Shown here: piece after piece, positions 52,866 to 61,834 of the stretch
Numbering within the stretch: position 1 is the first letter of the stretch
Layout: each line of letters starts with the position of its first letter
Origin: Pseudomonas sp. ABC1
Lineage (GTDB): Bacteria; Pseudomonadota; Gammaproteobacteria; Pseudomonadales; Pseudomonadaceae
Length of the DNA stretch: 64,000 nucleotides
NCBI RefSeq assembly: GCF_013395055.1
Contig: NZ_CP058349.1
Coordinates: forward strand, 3,657,501 to 3,721,500
Reading direction: 5' to 3'
Made by a program: the position numbers and the translations under genes
Notes under the pieces: generated by a model
The model's input: the letters and a program-made list of their open reading frames with translations, nothing else
Databases searched by the model: none
Told to the model about the DNA's origin: nothing

Positions 52866-53045
52866 GCCAGGTGGCGAGACGGGGCCTCCGCCGCCAGGGA
52901 TGGCGGTGAAGAGCTACAGGGATGTATTCACGCGTGCCCCGTCCCGCCACCTGGCATTCGCACAGGAACGACGAGCGCAAGGCCACCGCATTGCGGCGCT
53001 CACAATCGCGGCGCTCACATAAGTGGCGCCGGACAGCAACCTGCC

Positions 53046-54395
53046 TCAGGACGCCAACGACTCCTCGGCAACCTGTTCGGCCCGGAGCGTATGACGGTTG
53101 CGCGGCACCGGCAGGCCCAGGTTGGCGCGCAGCGTGTCGCCCGTGAGTTCGCCACGGAACAGGCCGCGCGCGCGCAGGAGCGGTAGCACCTGGTCGGTGA
53201 AACGGGCGAAGTCCTCGGGTGGCCCGACGTGGATATTGAAGCCGTCCGCCGCACCTTGGGTGAACCAGCGCTCGATCTCGTCGGCCACGGTGCGTGGCGA
53301 ACCGACGAAGCTGGAGAACGGCTGGCCGAAGCGCAGGGCGGCCTGGCGTACCGTCAACCCTTGTTCGCGAGCGATGCGCTTGATCTTCTCGGCATGGCCC
53401 CGGTAGCCGTTGACGCCCAGTTCGCCGAGGTCGGGGAAGGGCGCGTCGAGGTCGTACTGGCTGAAGTCGTGGTAGTTGAACGGGCGGCCCAGTTGCACCA
53501 GGGCCTTGTGCAGGTCCAGTTCGCCCTGGCGTTCGCGCTGGATGGCCTGGGCCTGTTCGTCGCTGTCGGCGATGATCGGGTCGATGCCGGGGAACAGCAG
53601 CACATGCTCGGGGTTGCGTCCGGCTTCGGCCACTCGCCGCTTGATGTCGGCGTAGTACTCCCGGGCATCGTCGAAGTTGTCCACCCCGGCGAAGATGCCT
53701 TCCGCCACTTCGGCGGCCAGCGTGCGCCCGGATTCGGACACCCCGGCCTGGAAGATCACTGGCTGGCCCTGGCGCGAGCGGGAGATATTGAGCGGGCCGG
53801 TGACCTGGAAGAATTCCCCCTGATGGTCCAGGCGATGCTGCCTGGATGGGTCGAGGAAGCGCTTGTTGGCCTTGTCGCGGGGGAAGGCGTCGTCTTCGTA
53901 GGAGTCCCACAGGCCCTGTACCACCTCGACATGCTCGCGGGCGCGGCGGTAGCGCTCGCCATGGTCGATATGGCGTTCACGGCCGAAGTTGCCGGCGGCA
54001 CCCTCCAGCCCGGTGGTGACCACGTTCCAGCCGGCGCGGCCATGGCTGATATGGTCCAGCGAGGCGTACTGGCGGGCAACGTTGAAGGGCTCGGTGTAGG
54101 AGGTGGTGAGGGTGCCGACCAGGCCGATTTTCTCGGTGGCGCCGGCCAGCGCCGAGAGCAGGGTCAGCGGCTCCAGGCGGTTGAGGAAGTGCGGCGCCGA
54201 TTCGGCGGTGATATAGGGGCTGTCGACGATGAAGACGAAGTCGAAGCCGGCGGACTCGGCGGCGCGCGCCTGCTGCCGGTACCAGTCGATGTCGATGCTG
54301 GCGTCGCCAGGGATGGCTGGGTGCAGCCATTCGTGCTGGGCGGTGCCGACGCCGGTGAGGATGGCGCCGAAGTGGAGTTGTCGTGCTGGGCTCAT
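53046..54395 (-). CDS. NtaA/SnaA/DszA-family flavin-dependent monooxygenase (LLM type), paralogue 2
   Basis: A 449-residue luciferase-fold enzyme using reduced FMN. Family marks: FVFIVDSPYI, ASLDHISHGRAGWNVVTT, IFQAGVSESG, LLFPGIDPIIAD and the C-terminal GELTGDTLRANLGL. It is most like paralogue 5 (62.5 kb) in its N-terminal half (GAILTGVGTAQHEW against GAMIHGVGHGWGEW). Its ATG overlaps the stop of an FMN-dependent hydroxy-acid dehydrogenase gene. This makes a three-gene run with the SsuD-like enzyme upstream. Confidence 0.9.
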   Translation of the reverse strand: MSPARQLHFGAILTGVGTAQHEWLHPAIPGDASIDIDWYRQQARAAESAGFDFVFIVDSPYITAESAPHFLNRLEPLTLLSALAGATEKIGLVGTLTTSYTEPFNVARQYASLDHISHGRAGWNVVTTGLEGAAGNFGRERHIDHGERYRRAREHVEVVQGLWDSYEDDAFPRDKANKRFLDPSRQHRLDHQGEFFQVTGPLNISRSRQGQPVIFQAGVSESGRTLAAEVAEGIFAGVDNFDDAREYYADIKRRVAEAGRNPEHVLLFPGIDPIIADSDEQAQAIQRERQGELDLHKALVQLGRPFNYHDFSQYDLDAPFPDLGELGVNGYRGHAEKIKRIAREQGLTVRQAALRFGQPFSSFVGSPRTVADEIERWFTQGAADGFNIHVGPPEDFARFTDQVLPLLRARGLFRGELTGDTLRANLGLPVPRNRHTLRAEQVAEESLAS

Positions 54396-55576
54396 GAGCG
54401 AATTCCTTGCTGTAGGGGGGAGCCGTCGGGGTTCAGTAGTGGGGTTGCGCGGATATCGGCGAGGGTGGCAGCGCCGGCCAGTTGCATGACGGTGCGCAGC
54501 TCGCTTTCGAGGTGTTCCAGTACCGCGTGCACGCCTTGCCAGCCGCCGAGGGACAGGCCATAGAGCACGGGCCGGCCGATGGCCACTGCGTCTGCGCCAG
54601 CGGCGAGCGCCTTGAACACGTCGAGTCCGCGGCGGATGCCGCTGTCGAAAATGATCGGTACCTGACCCTGTACCTCGGCGGCGACCCGTAGCAGTGAGTC
54701 GAAGGCCGCCGGCGAGCCGTCCAACTGGCGTCCGCCGTGGTTGGAAACCTGGATCGCATCGACGCCATGGCGCAGTGCCAGGCGGGCATCCGCGGCGGTC
54801 GTGACGCCTTTGAGTACCAGCGGCAGGCCGCCGCTGTGCTGGCGTACGAAGTCCAGGCTGTCCGGCCCAAGGCGGTTTTCGAAGACACGATTAATGGCGC
54901 GTGGGCGGCCTGTGCGGTCAAGGAAGTTGCCGGGTATCGGCAGGCAGAGTGCGTTGCGCCGGTCCTGCTCGCGGTTGCCGCCGACAGTGACATCGGCGGT
55001 CAGCACGATTGCCGTGTAGCCGGCGGCCTGCGCTCGCTGCAACAGTTCGCGGTTGAAGCCGACGTCGCGGGTCAGGTAGCACTGGAACCACTTGTCGCCG
55101 TTGCTGGCGGCGGCGATCTGTTCGAGGTTCTGGGTCGATACGGCGCTGACCTCGAGCAGCGTGCCATAGGCTGCGGCGCCTCGTGCGCTACCGGACTCCG
55201 CAGTGGTGTGGACCAGCCCGTGTGCCGCCATGGTCGCGACGACCAGGGGGGATTTCAACAGGCTGCCGAGAATTAGCGTATCCAGTGCTTGCACGGTCTT
55301 GCCGGTCAGCACGCGCTGGTCGATGAAGACCCGTGAGAAAGCGTCGCGGTTCTCGCGCAATGTCTGTTCGTCGCCGGCACCCCGGGCGATGTAATCGAAC
55401 GCTGGCTTGGGAATGACCTTGCTGGCGAGTGTTTCCAGTTCCAGTAGATTGGCGAAGGGGGGCAGGGGTGTTTCGATCACGGGGGTGGATTCCTGTGTGG
55501 CCCTTACTGGGCGTGTCGCCATCAGGGTAACACTGCCCGCCAGCAGGCCCAGGGTTTCGCGTCTGTTCAGGGGCAT
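54392..55576 (-). CDS. FMN-dependent alpha-hydroxy-acid dehydrogenase with a twin-arginine leader
   Basis: A 394-residue TIM-barrel enzyme of the lactate/mandelate dehydrogenase and glycolate oxidase family. The core is intact: Tyr62 in DYIARGAGDE, Lys256 in VLKGV, and catalytic His280 with Arg283 in SNHGGRQLDG. Unusually, the first 26 residues read like an export signal, with RRETLGLLAGSV then a cleavage-like VRA. That would place a normally cytosolic-facing enzyme in the periplasm via Tat. It oxidises a 2-hydroxy acid to the oxo acid, possibly a product of organosulfur breakdown. Coupled by ATGA to the LLM gene downstream. Confidence 0.85.
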   Translation of the reverse strand: MPLNRRETLGLLAGSVTLMATRPVRATQESTPVIETPLPPFANLLELETLASKVIPKPAFDYIARGAGDEQTLRENRDAFSRVFIDQRVLTGKTVQALDTLILGSLLKSPLVVATMAAHGLVHTTAESGSARGAAAYGTLLEVSAVSTQNLEQIAAASNGDKWFQCYLTRDVGFNRELLQRAQAAGYTAIVLTADVTVGGNREQDRRNALCLPIPGNFLDRTGRPRAINRVFENRLGPDSLDFVRQHSGGLPLVLKGVTTAADARLALRHGVDAIQVSNHGGRQLDGSPAAFDSLLRVAAEVQGQVPIIFDSGIRRGLDVFKALAAGADAVAIGRPVLYGLSLGGWQGVHAVLEHLESELRTVMQLAGAATLADIRATPLLNPDGSPLQQGIRS

Positions 55577-55597
55577 GTTCGGACTCCGTCGGGCCCC

Positions 55598-55614
55598 GGT
55601 GCGCATGGCGCACC
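55598..55614. repeat. Palindromic repeat, copy 8 of 10
   Basis: GGTGCGC-ATG-GCGCACC followed by CTAC. It forms an inverted pair with copy 9 in the gap upstream of the hydroxy-acid dehydrogenase gene. Confidence 0.85.
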
Positions 55615-55635
55615 CTACGTTGCCGGTAGCGGTAG

Positions 55636-55652
55636 GGTGCGCCGTGCGCACC
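55636..55652. repeat. Palindromic repeat, copy 9 of 10
   Basis: GGTGCGC-CGT-GCGCACC preceded by GTAG, 21 bp from copy 8 and just after the stop codon of the SsuD-like gene on the minus strand. Confidence 0.85.
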
Positions 55653-55666
55653 GGGGGGCTGTTGCC

Positions 55667-56773
55667 TCAGCCGGCCTGGACCTTGCCCGCTTTCTCCTGC
55701 TGCTCGACCAGCGCGCGGATGCGCGGCAGCAGGTCCTGGCCGTACTCCACCGCGTCGCGCAGTTGCTCGAAGCCACGGAACAGGAAGGTGCTGACGCCGA
55801 CGTTGTAGTAGTCCAGCGCGGCCTCGGCGACCTGCTCCGGCGTGCCCACCAGCGAAGTGGAGTTGCCGGCGGCCCCGGTCAGCGCGGCGATTTCGGTCCA
55901 CAGGCGCTTGTCGTGCACCTTGCGCTGGCTGGCCAGGTCGACCAGGCGCTCGGAGCCGATGTTGCTCTTGCCGAAGTTCTTCTCGCGCCGCGTGTTCTTG
56001 CGCAGGTGGACCAGCTCCCGTGCGTCGGCGAGGATGCGTTCGGCGCGGGCCCAGGCTTCGTCCTCGGTGGCGCCGAGGATCGGTCGCAGCGACAGGCTGA
56101 AGCGGATGTGCTTTTCGCGGCCATATTTGGCGGCGGCTTTGCGCACCTGGATGATGCGCTCGCGAATCTGCTCCACCGGCTCGCCCCACATCATGTAGAC
56201 GTCGGCGTGCCTGGCGGCGACTTCCACGGCGGCGTCCGAGGCACCGGAGAAGTAGATCGGCAGGTAAGGCTTCTGCAACGGTTTGACCAGGGTCAGGTTG
56301 TCCTCGATGCGGTAATGCTCGCCCTGGTGGTCGAAGGCTTCGGTGCTGGTCCAGGTCTTGCGGAACACGTCGAGGTATTCGTCGGTGCGGGCGTAGCGTG
56401 CATCCTTGTCGAGGAAGTCGCCGTCACGCTGCAGGTCGCCGCTGTCGCCGCCGGTGATCACGTTGATCGCGGCGCGGCCCTGGCTCAGGTGGTCGAGGGT
56501 GGCGAACTGGCGCGCGGCGAAGGTCGGTGCCTGGAAGCCGGGGCGGTGGGCGACCAGCAGGCCGAGGCGGTCGGTCAGCGCGGCGACGTAGCTGGCGAGG
56601 ATCAGCGAATCCGGCGCGCTGGTGTTGACCGCCAGCAGCACCTTGTCGAAACCGCCGTATTCCTGTGCCTGGGCGAATGCCTTGACGAACTCCACGTCGA
56701 CGATGGGGCCACGCGGGGCCTGGGATTCGCTGCCTTCCTGCGGGCCGATCAGGCCGATAAATTCGAGACTCAT
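55667..56773 (-). CDS. SsuD-type flavin-dependent monooxygenase (LLM type), paralogue 3
   Basis: A 368-residue luciferase-fold enzyme closer to alkanesulfonate monooxygenase SsuD than to NtaA/DszA. Marks are LLAVNTSAPDSLILASYVAALT, HRPGFQAPTFAARQFATLDHLSQGRAAIN and FSGASDAAVEVAARHADVYMMWGEP. GGAG precedes the ATG at 56773; the upstream part of the frame is not conserved. It would release sulfite from a sulfonate using reduced FMN. It is the first gene of its run, behind an AT-rich promoter island. Confidence 0.88.
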   Translation of the reverse strand: MSLEFIGLIGPQEGSESQAPRGPIVDVEFVKAFAQAQEYGGFDKVLLAVNTSAPDSLILASYVAALTDRLGLLVAHRPGFQAPTFAARQFATLDHLSQGRAAINVITGGDSGDLQRDGDFLDKDARYARTDEYLDVFRKTWTSTEAFDHQGEHYRIEDNLTLVKPLQKPYLPIYFSGASDAAVEVAARHADVYMMWGEPVEQIRERIIQVRKAAAKYGREKHIRFSLSLRPILGATEDEAWARAERILADARELVHLRKNTRREKNFGKSNIGSERLVDLASQRKVHDKRLWTEIAALTGAAGNSTSLVGTPEQVAEAALDYYNVGVSTFLFRGFEQLRDAVEYGQDLLPRIRALVEQQEKAGKVQAG

Positions 56774-56978
56774 GTTGGAAAACTCCTGTTCATCGAAAAA
56801 GTACTGGGCGCTTGCACAGGGCGCCGGTGGGTACGACAAGGCATGTGATCGATACTAGGAAAGTCATGCTGAATATGCAAAAAACGAATAGAGATAAGGT
56901 TATATTTATTTCTATTTTTATATTATTGCGGGTACTGGAGTGTTTCTGAAAAGACACGCTCAGGTCGCCATGCCTGTG
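56774..56978. promoter_or_regulatory. AT-rich promoter island upstream of the SsuD-like gene
   Basis: About 205 bp without a gene. 56870-56935 is strongly AT-rich (TTATATTTATTTCTATTTTTATATTA spans it in pieces), 100-160 bp upstream of the start. It resembles the islands at 21.5 and 43.35 kb. No defined operator can be read. Confidence 0.4.
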
Positions 56979-58295
56979 CTATGGCTTGTGCAACCCCAGA
57001 TGCTCGCGCAGGGTGCTGCCGCTGTATTCACGGCGGAACACGCCGCGCCGTTGCAGTTCAGGCACCACCTGGTCGAGGAAGCGCTCCGCGCCACCGGGGC
57101 TGTAGGGCGGCATCACCACGAAACCGTCGGCAGCGTCCTCCACCAGCCAGCGCTCCATTTCCTCGGCCACCGTGCGTGGCGAGCCGACCAGCTTGGCGAA
57201 GGCCAGGCTGGAGGCGTACCAGCGCCCGAGTTGTTGCAGGCTCCAGCCGGCCTCGATGGCATTGCCGATGACCACGTCGAAGCGCCCCTTGCTGCCACGG
57301 ATAAAGTCGCGGATATCCGGCACCGGTGCCTGCGGATCATGCCGGGCGAGGTCGTAGTTCATGCTCGCCGACATGAAGGCCAGGCCGGCGATCGGCTGGA
57401 TCAGTTCGTCCAGTTCGCCGGCCAGGTCCTGGGCCTGCTGGTCGCTGTCGGCGACGATCGGGTAGAGGCCGGGCAGCACCTTGACGGCATCGGCCTGGCG
57501 GCCCGCGTCGAGCACCTGCTGCTTGAACTGGCGGTAGAAGGCCTGGGCTTTTTCCAGGGTCGATTGCACCGGGAAGATCACTTCGGCATTGGCCGCCGCC
57601 AGTGCCTGGAAGGTGCCGGAGACGCCTGCCTGGATCAGCACCGGGTGGCCCTGGGGCGGGCGTGGCAGGTTCAGCGGGCCGCGCACGCGGAAGTGTTCGC
57701 CCTGGTGGTCGGCGTAGTGGATGCGGCTGGCGTCGGCGTAGCGGCCGCTGGCCTTGTCGACGATCAGCGCGTCGTCTTCCCAGGTGTCCCACAGTGTGCG
57801 CACCAGTTCGATGAATTCGCCGGCACGGGCGTAGCGCTCGGCGTGGCCCAGGTGCTGGTCGAGGCCGAAGTTGCGTGCCTCGCCGTCGTTCACCGAGGTC
57901 ACCGCGTTCCACGCCGCGCGACCGCCGCTGAAGTGGTCGAGGGTGGCGAACTGGCGTGCCACATGGTACGGCTGGTGGTAGCTGGTGGAGATGGTGGCAC
58001 CGAGGCCGATGCGTTCGGTCAGTACGCTGAGCGCCGAGAGCAGCGCCAGCGGTTCCGGGCTGCCGCTGGGGCGCCAGGTGACGGCGGCCTCGAAGTCGCC
58101 GCCGTGGATATCGTCCAGCGCCAGCTTGTCGGCGACGAACAGCATGTCCAGTTTCGCCGCCTCGGCGCGCTGGGCCAGACGCTGGTAGTGACGGATGTCC
58201 AGGGCGTTGCCGTTCTCCGCCAGCGGGTGACGCCAGCCGGCCAGGTGGCTGCCGGCGTGGGTGACGAACAGGGCCAGGTGCAGTTGGCGGCTCAT
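56979..58295 (-). CDS. NtaA/SnaA/DszA-family flavin-dependent monooxygenase (LLM type), paralogue 4
   Basis: A 438-residue luciferase-fold enzyme with MLFVADKLAL, ATLDHFSGGRAAWNAVTS, LIQAGVSGTF and the shared C-terminal REYSGSTLREHLGL. Its ATG overlaps the stop of the TauD-type dioxygenase gene (ATGA), so two different kinds of oxygenase, one flavin- and one Fe/2-oxoglutarate-dependent, are translated together. It follows a TonB receptor gene. Substrate unknown; organosulfur compounds are likely from context. Confidence 0.9.
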   Translation of the reverse strand: MSRQLHLALFVTHAGSHLAGWRHPLAENGNALDIRHYQRLAQRAEAAKLDMLFVADKLALDDIHGGDFEAAVTWRPSGSPEPLALLSALSVLTERIGLGATISTSYHQPYHVARQFATLDHFSGGRAAWNAVTSVNDGEARNFGLDQHLGHAERYARAGEFIELVRTLWDTWEDDALIVDKASGRYADASRIHYADHQGEHFRVRGPLNLPRPPQGHPVLIQAGVSGTFQALAAANAEVIFPVQSTLEKAQAFYRQFKQQVLDAGRQADAVKVLPGLYPIVADSDQQAQDLAGELDELIQPIAGLAFMSASMNYDLARHDPQAPVPDIRDFIRGSKGRFDVVIGNAIEAGWSLQQLGRWYASSLAFAKLVGSPRTVAEEMERWLVEDAADGFVVMPPYSPGGAERFLDQVVPELQRRGVFRREYSGSTLREHLGLHKP

Positions 58296-59152
58296 GTTCG
58301 AGCCCCCGGGCGCACGCGATGGGGAATGTCGTCGTCGGCGATCAGCACACGCTCCATCACTCGCTCGAATTCGCCGTAGTTATAGACCGGGTAGTGCAGC
58401 AGGGCGCGGTTGTCCCAGAACGCCACGCTGCCCTCGGTCCATTTGAAACGCACGTGGTATTCGGGGTTGCTGAACGCCTTGAGCAGTTCGGCGACCAGGG
58501 CGCGGCTTTCTTCCACCGACCAGCCGATCACCTGGGGCGACATGGAGAAGTTGATGAACAGTGTGTCCTCGCCAGTCTCCGGATGGGTGCGCACCAACGG
58601 GTGGGCGAGGATCGGGTAGGCGTAGCCGACCTTGTCCAGCGACGACTTGAAGTTGTGGGTGACGTAGAGGTTGTCGATACGCGCTTTCAACTCATCCGAC
58701 AGCTCGCGATAGACCAGCCCGGCATCGGCCCATACGGTATCGCCGCCGAGTTCAGGTAGCGACACGGCGCGCAGCACCGCGCCGTAGGTCGGCTTGAGCA
58801 GCCAGCTGGTATCGGTGTGCCAGCGGCCCTTGGGCGCATTGCCGTAGGCCTCGCGTGCTTCGCGGGCGAGGATCAGGTGCGCCTGGGGTTTGTTGCTGTC
58901 CTGCTTTTGGGTGGTCGGGTGTTCGTACAACTCGCCGAATTGCGCGGCGAAAGCGATCTGCTGTTCGCTGCTGATGTGCTGGTCGCGGAAGAAAATCACC
59001 TTGTGCTTGAGCAGCAGGGCGTGGATCTCGTCACGCTGGTTCGGGCTGAGCGGCTTGCCCAGATCGACACCGGTGATTTCCGCGCCGACCGTGGGCTCCA
59101 GCTGCGTGACCTTGAGTGTGGAGGCGAGTGCGACGACATTTTCTGCGGGCAT
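58292..59152 (-). CDS. TauD-family Fe(II)/2-oxoglutarate dioxygenase
   Basis: A 286-residue cytosolic dioxygenase that hydroxylates a sulfonate or sulfate ester next to sulfur, releasing sulfite or sulfate and an aldehyde. Iron ligands are His112 and Asp114 (RWHTDTSW) and His253 (LLHYPV), and Arg264 is placed to bind 2-oxoglutarate. The sequence resembles alkylsulfatase AtsK-type and taurine dioxygenases; which substrate it prefers cannot be told. Coupled to LLM paralogue 4 and 18 bp after a TonB receptor gene. Confidence 0.9.
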   Translation of the reverse strand: MPAENVVALASTLKVTQLEPTVGAEITGVDLGKPLSPNQRDEIHALLLKHKVIFFRDQHISSEQQIAFAAQFGELYEHPTTQKQDSNKPQAHLILAREAREAYGNAPKGRWHTDTSWLLKPTYGAVLRAVSLPELGGDTVWADAGLVYRELSDELKARIDNLYVTHNFKSSLDKVGYAYPILAHPLVRTHPETGEDTLFINFSMSPQVIGWSVEESRALVAELLKAFSNPEYHVRFKWTEGSVAFWDNRALLHYPVYNYGEFERVMERVLIADDDIPHRVRPGART

Positions 59153-59170
59153 GGCTGTGTCCTCTTGTCG

Positions 59171-61672
59171 TTACCAGTCGTAGGAAAGGCGCGCGTAGTA
59201 GAAGGCGCCGTTGAGGCCGTACGGACTGAATGCGCCGTACTCGTCGGGGTTGTTGATCTCGGTGGCGTTACCGGCCAGGTTGGTGCGCAGCACGTTCGGG
59301 TTTTGCTTGTCGGGGCGTACGCCAAACAGGTTGTTGGAGCCGACGGCGACCGACAGGTTGTCGGTGATCAGGTAGGTGACGTCGAGGTCGGTTATCCACT
59401 TGGCACTGAATTGCTTGTCGGCCGCCGCCGTTGTACCGGCTTCGGTGTATTTGCCGTAGCGGGTCAGTCGCAGGTCGGTGATGAAGTCGCCGATGTGCCA
59501 GTTGCCACCGAGCACCAGCTTGTCGCGCGGGCTGCCCTGGGTCAGGTCGGTCTGCGCCTGGTGGCCGAAGGTCACGTAGTTGCTGCCGAGCAGGGCGGCG
59601 GCGCCGTTTTCCTTGATGTCGCGAATGCTGGTGCGGTTGTGGCTGTATAGCGCCGACCAGCGCACCTGGCCGAAACGCCCGTAGTCGCTGTGCAGTTCGC
59701 TGACCAGGTCGATCCCGTCTGTGCGGCTGTCGACGCCGTTGAGGTTGTATTGCGCGGAGTAGGTGTTGCTGACCTGGATGATCTCGCTCTTGACGATGCG
59801 GTCCTTGATCTCGATGCGGTAGGCGTCGAGGGTGATGCGTGCGTTGCGGGCCGGCTCCCACGACAGACCGACGCTGAAGTTGGTCGACTTCTCCGGTTCC
59901 AGGTCTTTGCCGCCGAGCGCCTGAGCCTCGGCGCTGCCGGGTGGCAGGTAGCGTGCCTGGATGGTGCGGGTGGTGCCGTCGGCCTGGAGCACGCCGGTGT
60001 TCTGCGTGACCGAAAATATCTGCTGAGCCAGCGATGGCGCGCGAAAGCCCGTATTGAAGGTGCCGCGCAGGGCCAGCCCCGGAGTCAGCTCATAGCGGCT
60101 GGATAGCTTGCCGCTGACGGTGTTGCCCGAGCTGTCGTCGTAGTGCTCGAAGCGAAAGGCGGCGCTGGTGTACAGGCGTTCGGTGAGGTTGCTGCCGGCG
60201 TCGATGTAGAAGGCGTAGCTGTCGCGGTCCAGCGAGCCGGCATCGCCAGGCGAGGTGCCGGTGAAGGATTGCAGGCCGGGCGAAGGTTTCTGCGTCGCGC
60301 GTGGATGCCCAAGCGGATACTCATAACCACCGTCGCGGTAGGAGTCGGGTTCGCCGGCGCCTTGCAGGTATTTCTCCCAGCGATGCTCGATGCCTGCCGA
60401 CAGTTGCAGCGGCTTGGGCAGGCCGATCTCGAACGGGCGGGTGATATCCAGGTTGGTGGTCCACTGCTGGAACTCCTGGGCGCCGAGGTAGAACGAGGTC
60501 TTGCTGGTCGGGCCGATGGAGGCGTTGAGGGTGTTTTGCGCACCGAGGCGCACGTCATCCTTGCCGTAGGTGGTGGAAAGGTCGTAGGCCCAGCCGGCGA
60601 GGTCGCCTTTGCCGCCGAGGGCGATCTGTAAATCCTTCTCGTCGATCAGCCGTTGCGCGTGGAAACCGTCGGGGTAGATCTCCGGGATCGACGAGACGTT
60701 GGTGGCGCGAAAACTGCCGCGCGTATCGACGATATTGCGGTCGCTGTAGGTGGCGAACGAGTACAAGGTGACGTCGTTGATCGGCAACTCGGCGTTGTAC
60801 GAGAGGTTGTAGACCTTGTCGCGGTTGGAGCGGCCGTAGCCTTTTTCCAGCAGGCGGTCGACCGATTCCTCACGCGGATCGGCGGTGGCGCCGGGCGTGC
60901 CGAAGGGCACCGATTGGCCGTTCAGTACCGGGTAATACCACGAACCCTGGGCATCGCCGGCCGTGTAGGACGGCCCCTGCAGGCGGATATCCAGCGAAGT
61001 GTTGAAGAAGCCGCCGTTGTCGCCAAGGGCGAAGCCGCCGTTGATCCCGGTCTGGGTCAGGTCGCCGGGTTTGTCTTCCTGCTGGCCGGTGGTGATGCTG
61101 GCACTGCCGCCGCTGTCCTGGCGCTTGAGGATGATGTTGAGCACCCCGGCGATGGCGTCGGAGCCGTACTGCGCCGAGGCACCGTCACGCAGCAACTCGA
61201 TACGCTCGATGGCCGAGGTGGGGATCAGGTCGAGATCCACTGGCACGCTGCCGCTGGCGATACGGGCGAAGTTGTTGTAGACGGCGGTGTTGTGCCGGCG
61301 CTTGCCATTGACCAGCACCAGCAGGTGATCGCCGGACAGGCCACGGATCGACACCGGACGCACCGAGTTGGAGGTGCCGCCGCCAGACTGCGCAGGTGCG
61401 CTGAACGACGGCACGATGCGGCCCAGCGCTTCGCGCAGGCTGGCCTTGCCGGTCTTGCGGATCTGCTCGCCGCTGATGATATCGATGGGTGATGGGCTGT
61501 CGGCCACGGTCAGGGTATTGCTGCGGTTGCCGGTGGAAATCACCGAGACGGTATCGAGTACGGTTTCCGAGGGCGCCGCCTGGGCCGACAGGCTGCCGGC
61601 CAGGCCGCACAGCAGCAGGTAACGGATTCGAGCCGGATGGTGGGTGGGTTGGGACGGTACGAACGCATGCAT
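59171..61672 (-). CDS. TonB-dependent outer-membrane receptor, organosulfur-cluster type B
   Basis: An 833-residue receptor with a signal peptide ending near LSAQAAP, TonB-box region LDTVSVISTGNR, plug motifs LLVLVNGKRRHNTAV and ELLRDGASAQYGSDAIAGVLNIIL, and a barrel ending YARLSYDW, so the final residue is Trp rather than the usual Phe. The ATG at 61672 is favoured because GGAAG lies 6 bp upstream; a TTG two codons earlier is possible. It is a paralogue of the receptor at 38670-41066. It leads a run with the TauD-type and LLM genes. Confidence 0.9.
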   Translation of the reverse strand: MHAFVPSQPTHHPARIRYLLLCGLAGSLSAQAAPSETVLDTVSVISTGNRSNTLTVADSPSPIDIISGEQIRKTGKASLREALGRIVPSFSAPAQSGGGTSNSVRPVSIRGLSGDHLLVLVNGKRRHNTAVYNNFARIASGSVPVDLDLIPTSAIERIELLRDGASAQYGSDAIAGVLNIILKRQDSGGSASITTGQQEDKPGDLTQTGINGGFALGDNGGFFNTSLDIRLQGPSYTAGDAQGSWYYPVLNGQSVPFGTPGATADPREESVDRLLEKGYGRSNRDKVYNLSYNAELPINDVTLYSFATYSDRNIVDTRGSFRATNVSSIPEIYPDGFHAQRLIDEKDLQIALGGKGDLAGWAYDLSTTYGKDDVRLGAQNTLNASIGPTSKTSFYLGAQEFQQWTTNLDITRPFEIGLPKPLQLSAGIEHRWEKYLQGAGEPDSYRDGGYEYPLGHPRATQKPSPGLQSFTGTSPGDAGSLDRDSYAFYIDAGSNLTERLYTSAAFRFEHYDDSSGNTVSGKLSSRYELTPGLALRGTFNTGFRAPSLAQQIFSVTQNTGVLQADGTTRTIQARYLPPGSAEAQALGGKDLEPEKSTNFSVGLSWEPARNARITLDAYRIEIKDRIVKSEIIQVSNTYSAQYNLNGVDSRTDGIDLVSELHSDYGRFGQVRWSALYSHNRTSIRDIKENGAAALLGSNYVTFGHQAQTDLTQGSPRDKLVLGGNWHIGDFITDLRLTRYGKYTEAGTTAAADKQFSAKWITDLDVTYLITDNLSVAVGSNNLFGVRPDKQNPNVLRTNLAGNATEINNPDEYGAFSPYGLNGAFYYARLSYDW

Positions 61673-61788
61673 CTGCAACTTCCTTCACTGGGTAAAAGAA
61701 GCCCCTGCGGAGCCTGTGAGGCAGGCTCGTGATGGGTGATTGGGGGGGCGGGCGCCAGCGTTCGGGCTGGTGGCGGTTTGGTCTGCCT

Positions 61789-61805
61789 GGTGCGCATGGC
61801 GCACC
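61789..61805. repeat. Palindromic repeat, copy 10 of 10
   Basis: GGTGCGC-ATG-GCGCACC followed by CTAC, in the 162-bp gap between the TonB receptor and the peroxiredoxin-like gene. Confidence 0.85.
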
Positions 61806-61834
61806 CTACGCAAGGGGTACGGGCAATGGTGGTG

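Larger units (their letters stand above)
52423..53045. other. 623-bp gene-free region with operator and repeats
   Basis: Next to the THI5-like gene lies the GntR operator and presumably its promoter. The remainder is mosaic repeat sequence, including a second GAGCTACAGGGATGTATTCA piece at about 52910-52930. I see no gene. Short open frames here have no family features. Confidence 0.6.

Noticed and set aside
52543..53186. Short open frames upstream of the GntR cassette
   Set aside because: Same repeat sequence as at 44.4 kb; no conserved protein.
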